A stretch of 64,000 nt of DNA from Pantoea sp. Eser. GTDB lineage: Bacteria; Pseudomonadota; Gammaproteobacteria; Enterobacterales; Enterobacteriaceae. The notes beneath the pieces were generated by a model. That model was not told where the DNA came from. It did not search any database and saw only the letters and a list, made by a program, of their open reading frames with translations. This document shows positions 29,927 through 39,394 of this stretch, piece after piece. Location: assembly GCA_009830035.1 (NCBI GenBank), contig SZZY01000008.1:154650-218649 (forward strand), in the 5' to 3' direction. Made by a program: the position numbers and the translations under genes. Every line of letters begins with the position of its first letter. Position 1 is the stretch's first letter.

Positions 29927-30415
29927 ATGGCGATGAACGGAACAATCACAACCTAGTTCAAAGATAAGGGTTTTGGTTTTATCAAAGATGAAAACGGTGA
30001 GAACCGCTATTTTCATGTGATTGAGGTCGCCAACCCTTATCTGATTAAGAAAGACGCTGCAGTCACCTTTGAATCCACCACCAACAACAAGGGTCTGCCG
30101 GCCTATGCGGTGAAAGTGGTGCCGGAAAGCAAATACATCTATATCGCTGGCGAGCGGATCAAGATCACCTCGATCAAATCTTACCTGGTCTACAGCGAAG
30201 AAGTGCCGGTCGACACCCGCATCGATAAAGAGAATCCGGTGCTGTCGGTGGGCGTGCTGTTAAGCAACATCCGACCAAAATCGGACGCGAAGCCCGGTGA
30301 AATGCGTTCGCTGAAGAAGCTGGCAATCACCACCTTCCAGGGTTCGACCTTAATCTCCACCGAAGATGAGATCGACATCGAAAGCACGGTGAAACTACTT
30401 AAGGGTCTGAAGTAA
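29927..30415 (+). pseudogene. Cold-shock domain protein with C-terminal extension, interrupted by one in-frame TAG
   Basis: The frame MAMNGTITT-TAG-FKDKGFGFIKDENG is a CspA-type nucleic-acid binding domain in which the stop (29954-29956) replaces the Trp codon of the conserved T-W-F-K motif (TGG to TAG). Everything after is open: RNP motif KGFGFI, ENRYFHV, then an unrelated alpha/beta extension of about 90 residues (SKYIYIAGERIKITSIKSYL) ending KLLKGLK. The full length would be 162 residues. Single-domain cold-shock proteins are about 70 residues, so this is the longer enterobacterial type. Confidence 0.85.
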
Positions 30416-30429
30416 CTCGGTGACGCTGG

Positions 30430-30463
30430 CCGAAATCCTGCCATTCAGGCGCAGGATTTCGCC
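30430..30463 (+). terminator. Hairpin after the cold-shock-domain gene
   Basis: CGAAATCCTGC-loop-GCAGGATTTCG, an 11-bp stem just past the stop. It lacks a T run, so it may stabilise the mRNA or act weakly as a terminator. The rest of 30464-30781 shows no gene. Confidence 0.5.
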
Positions 30464-30781
30464 ATTGCCCTCTGTTCAGGTCAGTCTCTTCACAGCACTC
30501 TGTTACTCGTTCCGCTAGATCAAAAAGCGATAGCGTCAGGATTGCCCGCTGACGGTAAAGCGATTTACCGATTGTCATTAACCGGCCAGCCGGTTTACGC
30601 CGTCAAATTGGCTGGCTCCGCTTAAACTTGCTTGATGCTGGCCGGTCAGTAAAGGATCACCTTCCTAAAACCTTTTTCCAAGGTAGAATTAGTCACTTCC
30701 TTCAGACGTTGCCAATTTTTTTCTATTATCGCCGTTGGTGTTATTGGTACGAAAAGGGGCTGAAATAAGGTATAAAGCCGC

Positions 30782-31636
30782 ATGAAAATCCCAAACAGAA
30801 TCCAACCTCTGGTCGATGATGGCCTGATTGACGACGTGCTCCAGCGACTGAAAAGTGGCAAGGAAGCTGACGTCTACACTGTGTTATGCGGTGACAAGAT
30901 CCAGTGCGCCAAAGTCTATAAAGAGGCGACCCAGCGTAGCTTCAAGCAGGCAGTGCAGTATCAGGAAGGACGTAAAACCCGTAACACCCGTAACGCGCGT
31001 GCAATGCAGAAAGGCTCGAAGTTCGGCCGCAAGCAGCAGGAAGAGTCGTGGCAGACGGCGGAAGTAGATGCGCTGTTCCGTCTGGCCAACGCCGGTGTCC
31101 GCGTGCCCCAGCCTTATCTGTGCATTGACGGTGTGTTACTGATGGAGCTGGTGACCGATGCGGACGGTGCGGTTGCGCCACGCCTGAGTGATGTCACGCT
31201 ATCCGAAGAACAGGCGATCACTGATTTCAACACCATGATCCGCAATATCGTGCGCATGTTATGTGCCGGTATCGTGCACGGCGATTTGTCAGAGTTTAAC
31301 GTGCTGCTTGATGCTGAAGGTCCGGTGATTATCGACCTGCCACAGGCGGTCGATGCCGCAGCAAACAACCATGCCGAATCGATGTTCGGGCGTGACGTTA
31401 ACAATATCACCGCCTATTACAGTCAGTTTGCCCCGCAACTGTTGCAGACGCGCTATGCCAAAGAGATCTGGCTGCTGTATGAAGACGGAAAATTAACCCC
31501 TGAAACACCGCTCACCGGTCTGTTCGTTGAAGAAGAGCCCAACGTAGATATGGATTCGCTGCTGGATGAGATCATTACCGCAGAAGATGAATACTACGAA
31601 CGCCAGCGCGCCAGCCGGGAACGCGACGAGCAGTAA
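30782..31636 (+). CDS. RIO1-type serine/threonine protein kinase
   Basis: 284 residues. RIO kinase features: nucleotide loop SGKEADVYTV (near 26-35), Lys in CAKVYK, catalytic loop VHGDLSEFNVLL (near 161) and the metal motif IIDLPQAV. An RIO-specific insert rich in basic residues (KTRNTRNARAMQKGSKFGRK) lies after the N-lobe. The acidic C-terminus ends in a DEYYERQRASRERDEQ tail. This resembles bacterial RIO1-like PA4780 kinases. Substrate unknown. The frame is intact and a strong terminator follows. Confidence 0.88.
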   Translation: MKIPNRIQPLVDDGLIDDVLQRLKSGKEADVYTVLCGDKIQCAKVYKEATQRSFKQAVQYQEGRKTRNTRNARAMQKGSKFGRKQQEESWQTAEVDALFRLANAGVRVPQPYLCIDGVLLMELVTDADGAVAPRLSDVTLSEEQAITDFNTMIRNIVRMLCAGIVHGDLSEFNVLLDAEGPVIIDLPQAVDAAANNHAESMFGRDVNNITAYYSQFAPQLLQTRYAKEIWLLYEDGKLTPETPLTGLFVEEEPNVDMDSLLDEIITAEDEYYERQRASRERDEQ

Positions 31637-31663
31637 ACGCTGAAACCGGCGTGAACCAACAGT

Positions 31664-31692
31664 AAAGGCGGCCTTCTGAGCCGCCTTTTTGA
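31664..31692 (+). terminator. Rho-independent terminator after the RIO kinase gene
   Basis: AAAGGCGGC-CTTCTGA-GCCGCCTTTTT: a 9-bp stem and T run. Confidence 0.85.
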
Positions 31693-31727
31693 TTGCCGCA
31701 GACCGCAAGTCTCCCCGCGACCGCTGT

Positions 31728-33694
31728 TTAGCGCAGAATTACCGTCAGCGTGGTCAGCATCACCGGTAAGGTGGCGCGACTCTGGATGAACGGAATCTTC
31801 TGGGTCCGCAGCATGTGTACCACCAGCGTCTGAGACAGCAGACCTTCAATAAACCAGCCTGACTGGAACAGCGACGGCACATCAGCGCAAAGGTGGTAAC
31901 GTCAAAAATCGACCAGGTCGGCCCCATCCACAACATAAAGCGTTTAATGTTGCCAGCATCCCATTTGCGTGGCTTACGCAGAAAATCACGGTCTACTTTG
32001 TCCCACGGCAGTGCCAGCTGGGAGACGTCATACATCAGGTTCTGAATCAGCAGATGAATCGACAGCATCGGCAGAAACGGAATAAAAGCGCTGGCGATCA
32101 GCAGCGAGAACACGTTGCCAAAGTTTGAACTGGCAGTCATGTTAAGATATTTGATGATATTGCCAAAGGTCTCCTGCCCTTTCAGCACGCCCTCACCCAG
32201 CACCTGCAGATCTTTCTCCAGCAGGATAATGTCGGACGAGGCTTTCGCCACATCCGCCGCGCTATCGACAGAAATACCGGTGTCGGCCGCCCGCAGCGCC
32301 GGCGCATCGTTGATACCATCGCCAAGGAAACCAACGGTATGGCCATTGTGTTGCAGCAGGCGCACCACGCGTAATTTCTGCTGCGTCGTCAGCCGGGCAA
32401 ACAGGGTACAACGCTCCGCTTCCTGCGCCAGCTGCGCATCATCCATCGCCTCGATCTGATCGCCGGTCAGCACTTTAACCGCCACGCCGCTGTCGCGCAG
32501 TGCCTGAATCGCCTTGCCGGCACTCGATTTTGGCGGATCGCGGAAGGTCAGCAGCCCCTCTAGCGTCAGCTCCCGCTCGTCACTGTTGCTGAGCGGCGCG
32601 TGCAAATAACCTTCGCGCGTCGCCACCAGCAATACCCGATAGCCCTGCTGATGGTAGCGTTCGGTCAGCGCCAGCAGTTCCGCCCGCTGCCGCTCATCCA
32701 GCGGTACGTACGACCGTCTCACCCTGACGAATCGCGCTGCTCACCGCCAGCATCTCCTCCACCGCGCCTTTGCAAATCAGCAGCGAGCAATGGCACGCCA
32801 GATCTTCGACCAGCACCGAGACCCGGCGGCGGGTGAAGTCGAACGGCAACTCATCGATCAGATGAAACTGGCTGCGCCGGGTCTAAGAGATCACTTTGCG
32901 CCGCGACATCGCAATTGCGACTTTGGCCAGATTGGCGCTGACAATCATTGGCAGCATTTCCAGGGTTAAGCCGACCGCCAGTGCCAGCAGCTCCTGGGCA
33001 GATTTGCCGTGCGGATCGACGGTAATATTGCCGCTCTGTTTCTCCACCGGCATGGATCCCCCGGTCAGCACCGCTTCGCTGATAAACAGATTACGTGAAC
33101 TCAGCAGCCGGACATCGGCAGGCACCTGATCACCGGTGCTCAGCAGAATCACATCGCCCGGCACCAGTTCACGCATATCAACGTCGTGACGCTGTGCGGT
33201 TTCACTGGCAGCGTCACGACGCAGTACTGTGACTTGGCTGCGCACCAGTGACTTCAGGGCCTGCGCCGCGCGATTGATGCGAAACTCCTGCCAGAAGCGC
33301 AACAGACCGCTCAGCAGCACCATCGTCGAAATGATGATAACCCCGGAGAGATTGGTTTCCTCACCGGCCCGCAGCGGCAGCAGATAGTCGGTAAACAGGC
33401 TGACCAGCGCCAACACCAGTAATACGTGGATAAACAGATTGTTGAAGGCCATCAGTAACTGAATCAGCGCCGGAGGGGCTTTTTCATGCGCTACCTCATT
33501 CGGGGGCCATACAGTGCTAGACGGGCTGCGGCCTCTGCGTGGGTCAGTCCGTTGCGGTCGCTGCGCAGGTTGGCCAGCGTAACCTCGACTGGCTGGACCG
33601 CTTCACGGGCGATAGCAAAAAGTTTTTTGTTTTTCCTGGTTGTGCGCTGGTCGTCAGATTTGATCACAACATGTTCCAGTTTCATGTCGCTCAT
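31728..33694 (-). pseudogene. mgtA: P-type Mg2+-transporting ATPase (MgtA-like), heavily eroded
   Basis: Blocks of MgtA are recognisable in order: N-terminus from MSDMKLEHVVIK; membrane block and TGGSMPVEKQ actuator loop (33452-32883); a nucleotide-domain block around LPFDFTRRRVSV; and the hinge and C-terminal membrane block (FLGDGINDAPALRAADTGIS near 32300). Missing are about 130 residues after the actuator loop and the segment with the phosphorylated DKTGT. There is a TAG at 32883-32885, frameshifts near 33510, 32720 and 31890, and a stop at 31728 about 55 codons early. The protein cannot work. MgtA imports Mg2+ under PhoPQ control in relatives. Confidence 0.9.
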
Positions 33695-33777
33695 TTCGAC
33701 ATTTCCCTGATTTAAAGCAATAGTTATCCTGCACACCAAATAAGGTATGCGGAGAAGACTTGGCGTTGCCGGGTTAT

Positions 33778-33822
33778 TTAATTAGTTGACCTTCGGGTAG
33801 TTGACCTTCGGGGATTGTCCAT
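33778..33822 (-). CDS. Short leader peptide upstream of mgtA (MgtL-like position)
   Basis: 14 codons, MDNPRRSTTRRSTN, preceded by a strong AGGAGG site 6 bases away and located about 80 bases before mgtA. In E. coli and Salmonella the mgtA leader encodes the proline-containing peptide MgtL, whose translation controls elongation into mgtA. The sequence here differs and contains a tandem 15-base repeat doubling RRST. The assignment rests on position and ribosome site. Confidence 0.5.
   Translation of the reverse strand: MDNPRRSTTRRSTN
33783..33812. repeat. Tandem 15-base repeat in the mgtA leader
   Basis: AGTTGACCTTCGGG occurs twice in a row, separated by one base (33783 onward). It lies inside the leader peptide frame, changing its length by five codons. 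Confidence 0.75.
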
Positions 33823-34370
33823 ATATCCCTCCTGTATTCAGAATAAGGGCGTGCAGAATTTCGCGCGACGCGAAATTAGCGCAGCGTATTAGATCTCAGA
33901 GAACAGAGATCAGGCGCAGCCTGGGCTACGCCAGTCGGGGTGGAGGAAAAAGGGCTAAGATAAACAGAAGTATAACGCGCACTCACTCAGATAACAGGGT
34001 GATAAATAAGGAGCGCGACCGTCTCTAACAGAGAGAGAGGATTGCTGCCCACCGGTTGGCAAGCAGCGAAAAAAATTCAGCTTGCCAGAATAAAGGTTAA
34101 TTTAGGGTGACTGTCCAACTTAATTCTCCTGAAATAATTTGCCGCCATTATAAACAGCGCAGGGTCGCGGTAAAGCGTTAATAATAGCAATTACCGTTTC
34201 GTTGATGTTCCGTTTCTGCACCGCCGGCAATAACGCAACAAATACGTTACCTTCTTATAATCACAACCTTTAACTTATATCTTTTTGGCATATGATTAGC
34301 CCATATTCGACTATTCTTCGCATCAGCCCTTTCGTAAACTCGCGTAATTTTTTTAAGGCAAAGAAATTTC
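33823..34370. other. Divergent control region between mgtA and the peptide transporter genes
   Basis: 550 bases without a supported gene. It contains the 5' leader of mgtA (a hairpin ATTTCGCG-CGA-CGCGAAAT at 33859-33877, and several AT-rich stretches) and the upstream region of the oppA-like gene. A plus-strand frame at 34292 is not credible. Confidence 0.35.
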
Positions 34371-35908
34371 ACGAAAACTATAATTCCATCACTGCTGACG
34401 CTGGCTGCCGCCTTCTCTGCTCAGGCTGCGACGCCCAAAGATACACTGGTGATTGCGCAGTCTACCGACGATGCGGATAGCTTCGATCCGGCCAAAGGGT
34501 TTGAACTCACCAGCGTGCAGGCCTTTACCAATATTTATCAACGTCTGGTCCAGTCTGACCCGCAGAATCCGGTCGATCTGAAACCGACGCTGGCCACCTC
34601 CTAGCAGCCCGGCAGCGACAACCGCAGCCTGACCTTTGAACTGCGTAAAGACGCTAAATTCTCCAGCGGCAATCCGCTGCGTCCGGAAGATGTGTTCTTC
34701 TCGCTGGGCCGGGTGGTGAAACTGAACCTCGATCCCTCTTTCATAAAGATAACGTCGATAGCTTCCTGAAGAAGGTCGATGACAATCACGTACAGATCAG
34801 CTGGACCGCCAACGTCAGCCCGACCTACGTGCTGAGCCTGCTTTCGGCACCGGTTTCGTCGATCGTCAACGAGAAAACCGCGATGGCGAATCAGAAAAAT
34901 GGCGATTTCGGCAACGGTTGGCTAGCAACCCATTCAGCCGGCAGCGGCCCGTATCAGATCCGCAAAGTGGTGATGCATCAGGTGATGCTGCTGAGCGCGA
35001 ACCCGACCTCGCCGGCCGGTGCGCCAAAAATGAAGAACATCCTGATCAAGAACGTGCCGGAACCGGCAGCGCGTAGTCTGCTGCTGGAACAGGGTGATGC
35101 CGATATCGCCCGTAACCTCGGTGCCGATCAGATCGCTGCGCTGAACGGCAAACCTGGCGTGAAGACCGAAGCGATTCCAATGGCCTCGCTTTACTACATC
35201 CAGTTCAACATCGGTGCCAACGAGACGATGAAGAACCCGGCGTTCTGGGAAGCGGCGCGTTACCTGTGGAATTACAAAGGCATCGCCAATGAGCTGTTGA
35301 AAGGCCAGTTCGACGTACACCAGAGCTTCCTGCCGAAAGGCTTCCTCGGCGCGATCAACGATACGCCTTACAGCTACGATCCTGAGAAAGCCAAAGCGAT
35401 ACTGAAGAAAGCCGGCCTGACCAACGTCAGCTTTAAGCTCTCCACCAGCAACCAGCCGCCTTATCTCGACATCGCGCAGGCGCTGCAGGGCAGCTTCGCC
35501 AAAGGTGGCGTGAAAGTCGAAGTGGTTCCGGGCCTGAGTTCCGAAGTCTCAACCAACGTCAAAGCGCATAAGTATGAAGCAACGCTGAACGCCTGGGGCT
35601 CGGACTATTTTGATCCCAACACCAACACCGCCTCTTTTGCCCACAACCCGGAAGATGGCAGCAAAACCATCGCCTTCCGTTCCGACTGGCACATTCCGGA
35701 GCTGAACAAGCAGGTGGTGGTGACGGCGGAAAGCGATCCGAAAAAGCGCGTCGCCCTGTATGAAGCGATGCAGCGTGACGTCATGAAAAACTCCCCTTAC
35801 GTGATTGGTATGCAGGCGAAGAACCTGATCGCCCTGCGCGACAACCTGAAAGGCTATGTCCAGGGCATCAACCCTGACATGGTGTACTACTCGCAGGTCA
35901 CCAAGTAA
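34371..35908 (+). pseudogene. Peptide ABC transporter substrate-binding protein (SBP family 5), start lost, TAG and frameshift
   Basis: The signal peptide frame (KTIIPSLLTLAAAFSAQA) begins with ACG at 34371 where ATG is expected. The mature SBP_bac_5 domain follows (DTLVIAQSTDDADSFDPAKG), with a TAG at 34602-34604 (ATS-stop-QPGS, where Trp fits) and a frameshift with a small loss near 34742. The remaining 380 codons to QVTK are open (GVKTEAIPMASLYYIQFNIG, ELLKGQFDVHQSFLPKG). Related proteins carry di-/oligopeptides or nickel; the substrate is not evident. First gene of a decayed dppABCDF-like operon. Confidence 0.88.
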
Positions 35909-37095
35909 TGGCACAGTCTGTTGCTACAGCCGGGTTCGCCCGGCTTTTTTGGCAGCGTGGCGGGCGGCTGATCGGCAGCATACTGTCGCTGCTAGTCACC
36001 CTGCTTGCCCTGCTCGCCTTCACCTTTAATGTTGTCGCATCTGTCGCCGATAGATCCGGTGCAGCAGATCGCCGGCGATCACGCCAGTGAAGCGACCTAT
36101 GCCCAGGTTGCGCCACGATCTTGGGCTGGATCAGCCGGTGCTGGTGCAGTTCTGGCGCTACATTGCACATCTGGCGCAGGGCGATCTCGGCGTGTCGCGA
36201 CTGACCAATCAGTCGGTCAGCAGCGATCTGATGACCACCTTCCCCGCCACGATTGAGCTGGCAACCTGAGCGATGATTTTTGCCGTGGTATTTGGCGTCA
36301 CGCTGGCACTGCTGGCGGCGTGGAAACCGGGCAGCTGGATCGATAATCTGGCCCGCTTCATCTCCCTGCTCGGCTATTCGGTGCCGGTGTTCTGGCTCGG
36401 CCTGCTGGGTCTGTTGCTGTTTTATGCGGTGCTGCACTGGTCTGCCGGACCGGGACGACTGGACGATATCTGGGTCTACACCCTTGAGCCGAAAACCGGC
36501 TTTGTGCTGATCGACAGCTGGCTGTCGGGTGAGCCGGAGATGTTCCGCAACGCCATCGCTCACCTCTGGCTGCCGGTGGCCATCCTCGGGCTGCTTGCAA
36601 TGGCCGGGATTACCCGTCTGCTGCGCGCCGCGCTGCTAGAAGAGAGCAGCAAAGAGTATGTGGTACTGGCACGGGCCAAAGGCGCCGGTCGGGTCCGCAT
36701 CCTCCACGTTTTCCCGAACGTGCTGGGCACGCTGGTGATTGCGCTGGCGCTGCGCCGTAGCGATTACCTTGCCGCCGCGCGGATGCAGGGCATCACCGGC
36801 TTTCGTCTGATGTTCGGCCACATCCTGCCGCTCTGTCTGCCGACCGCGGTAGTGCGTGCGGCACTGAGCCTTGGCGGCATCATCCTTGCTGCTGCCGGTC
36901 TCGGTTTTCTCGGCATGGGCGTTACAACCGCCGACGGCCGAATGGGAATCGATGGTGGCGGAAGGCAGTAAAGTCATTTTCGATCAATGGTGGGTCGCCG
37001 CTGCACCGGGCGCCGCCATTCTGTTTGCCAGCCTGGCCTTTAACCTGACAGGCGATGGACTGCGAGACCGACTGGATACCCGTCATGCCAAATAA
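35908..37095 (+). pseudogene. Peptide ABC permease genes (DppB- and DppC-like) fused by deletion and frameshifted
   Basis: DppB begins MAQSVATAGFARLFWQRGGR, loses frame near 36030 and 36095, meets TGA at 36267-36269 and continues through membrane segments and the EAA-like loop (YVVLARAKGAGRVRILHVFP). At about 36760 it runs directly into the DppC EAA loop (RRSDYLAAARMQGITGFRLM), so the end of dppB and the start of dppC (roughly 700 bases by family size) are deleted. A further frameshift near 36925 precedes the DppC C-terminus ending LRDRLDTRHAK. Neither permease could work. Confidence 0.85.
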
Positions 37096-37898
37096 TCTGC
37101 TGCACGCCGAAGGGCTGACCATCCGTAGCTATACGCTGCTGGTCGACAACATTGGTTTCTCCATTGGCAGCGAGCGCGTGGCGCTGGTGGGTGAATCCGG
37201 CTCAGGAAAATCATTGACCGCCCGCAGCCTGATGGGGCTGCGGTCCCCCGCCCTGCACCTGCAGGCTAAACAGCTGCAGGTAGCGGGCGAGGATGAGCTG
37301 ACGCTGGAGCCAGCTGCGCGGTAACCGGGTGGCGATGGTGATGCAGGACCCGAAATATGCGCTTAACCCGACGCGCACCATTGGCTGGCAGGTTGAAGAG
37401 CCGCTGATTCTGCACCGTCGCCTGAGCCGCGCCGAGCGCAAAGAGAAGGTCTGCGAGATGCTGGACGCGGTCGGCCTGCCCGATCCACGTCGCCTGATAC
37501 AGCACTATCCGCATCAGCTCTCTGGCGGCATGGGCCAGCGTGTGATGCTGGCGATCGCCCTGATTACCGATCTTGGTTTCCTGATCGCCGATGAACCGAC
37601 CTCTGCACTCGATCATGCGATGCGCGATCAGGTGCTGGCGCTGATTCGCGGTCTGGTCGAAGCGCGTAATATGGGGCTGCTGCTGATCAGTCACGATTTG
37701 CAGCAGGTGTCGGAACACTGTGAGCGGGTGATGGTGATGTACAAAGGCCGACTGCTGGATACCCTGCCCGCCGCCGAACTGCCGCGGGCGACCCATCCTT
37801 ATACCCGCACCCTGTGGGCCTGCCGTCCGGGTAAAGCCACCCACGGCCAGCTGCTGCCGGTGCTGGATCGTGCGGCGCTGGAGGCACATAATGATTAA
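37085..37898 (+). pseudogene. Peptide ABC transporter ATPase (DppD-like), one frameshift
   Basis: Starts MPNNLLHAEGLTIRSYTLLV inside the dppC end. Walker A GESGSGKS is intact near residue 38. The frame breaks near 37300 (LEPAAR-stop versus LRGNRVAMVMQD), then continues with the signature QLSGGMGQR, Walker B FLIADEPTSALD and the H-loop LISHDLQQV. A 1-base change separates Walker A from the rest. Confidence 0.88.
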
Positions 37899-38568
37899 GT
37901 TGCAGGATCTCAGCGTCGCCCATAAGCAGGGTTAAGAGCTGCGCACCGTGGTGCACGAGGTCAACCTTGAGGTCAATGCCGGAGAATGTTTTGGTCTGGT
38001 GGGTCCCTCCGGCTGCGGGAAGTCGTCGCTGCTGTGGGTACTGGCCGGTCTGAATCCCCACTGGCAGGGCCGGATGCAATTAGCCGGTCATCAGGTGGAA
38101 CCGGGCAAAGCCTTTACCGGCGCGCTGCGTCAGAAAGTGCAGATGGTGTTTCAGGATCCCTATGCCTCACTGCATCCCCGTCACCGGCTGCGCCGTACGC
38201 TGGCTGAGCCACTGAAGCTGATTAAACGCGACAACATCAACGATCGCATCGACCAAGGCTTCCGCCACGTCGGGCTCGATCCGGCGCTGGCCGATCGCTA
38301 TCCGCACCAGCTTTCCGGCGGTCAGCGCCAGCGCGTGGCGATTGTGCGTGCCCTGCTGTTGCAGCCGAAGATCCTGCTGCTGGATGAGCCCACCTCAGCG
38401 CTGGATATGTCGGTGCAGGCGGAGATCCTCAATCTGCTGAACGATCTGAAGCGTCAGGATGGCTTAACCATGGTGCTGGTCAGCCACGATCCTGACGTTA
38501 TCGATCAAATGTGCGATCGGGCGGTACGGATGGCGCAGGGTCGGATCATCGAACAGATCGGTGCCTGA
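37891..38568 (+). pseudogene. Peptide ABC transporter ATPase (DppF-like), one in-frame TAA
   Basis: MIKLQDLSVAHKQG then TAA at codon 15 (37933-37935), then an open frame with Walker A GPSGCGKSS, Q-loop MVFQDPYASLHP, signature QLSGGQRQR, Walker B ILLLDEPTSALD and H-loop LVSHD. The only lesion is the stop, so restart at a downstream GTG (37948) could still give an ATPase with nearly all of the domain. Its 3' end overlaps the convergent ABC ATPase gene by 64 bases. Confidence 0.87.
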
Positions 38569-39389
38569 AAACTGCCGGACGGCCTCTGCCTGCCGTCCGG
38601 CGCTTGGTGCTCCAGCGCCTGCAGCTTTTCACTGCGGATAGACTCGGTAATCTCCGCCTTAAGTGCCATAAAGGCCGGCGAGGTTTTCAGGGTGTAATCA
38701 CGCTCGATGCCGAAGTTAACCACCACCTCCTGTTTAATCCGTCCCGGCCACGCACTGAAGATCGCCACCTTGTTGGCCATAAAAATCGCCTCATCAATAT
38801 CGTGGGTCACGAACAGCACCGTTTTGCGTGACTGCTGCCATACCGACAGTAACAGCTCCTGCATCATCACCCGCGTCTGGTTATCCAGCGCGCCAAACCG
38901 CTCATCCATCAGCAGTACTTTCGGATCGTTGGCTAACGCCCGGGCGATGGCGGTGCGCTGCTGCATACGGCCGGAGAGCTGGCGCGGATAGTGACGGGCG
39001 AATCCGCGCAGGCCCACCTGATGCAGATAGTAGTCACAGCGCTGCCGCTGCTGTGCGGCGCTGATGCCGCGTTCTCGCAGGCCAAAGCAGACGTTCCCCT
39101 CCACCGTCAGCCACAGAAACAGGGTGTAGCTCTGGAGGACCATGCCGCGGTCTGCGCCGGGCCCGTCGACCGGCGCGCCATCCAGCCAGATTTCGCCGCG
39201 CGTCGGGCTGTCCAGTACGGAGATAATCCGCAGCAGGGTCGATTTGCCGCAGCCGGACGGCCCCAGAATGGTGACGAAGTCGTTCTCTTCCACCCGCCAG
39301 CTGATCGGTTGCAGCGCCTGGGTTTGCTCGCCCTGCGGCCCGTGAAACCAGCGTTCGACGCCGCGTACGTTCAGTTTGCTCCGTTTCAT
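38505..39389 (-). CDS. Nitrate/sulfonate/taurine-type ABC transporter ATPase (TauB/SsuB-like) with altered key motifs
   Basis: 294 residues from MKRSKLNVRGVERWFHGPQG. Walker A GPSGCGKST is intact. The signature reads LSGRMQQR rather than LSGGMQQR, and Walker B reads VLLMDERFGALD rather than DEPFGALD, both at nearly invariant positions. The last 20 or so codons run antisense through the dppF 3' end, so the natural stop may have been lost. It is the third gene after a binding protein and a permease, spaced for one operon. ATPase activity is doubtful. Confidence 0.85.
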   Translation of the reverse strand: MKRSKLNVRGVERWFHGPQGEQTQALQPISWRVEENDFVTILGPSGCGKSTLLRIISVLDSPTRGEIWLDGAPVDGPGADRGMVLQSYTLFLWLTVEGNVCFGLRERGISAAQQRQRCDYYLHQVGLRGFARHYPRQLSGRMQQRTAIARALANDPKVLLMDERFGALDNQTRVMMQELLLSVWQQSRKTVLFVTHDIDEAIFMANKVAIFSAWPGRIKQEVVVNFGIERDYTLKTSPAFMALKAEITESIRSEKLQALEHQAPDGRQRPSGSFQAPICSMIRPCAIRTARSHI

Positions 39390-39394
39390 GCCGG

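Noticed and set aside
35898..36563. 221-codon minus-strand frame opposite the peptide permease remnant
   Set aside because: Shadow of a GC-rich membrane gene, no start signal and no family.
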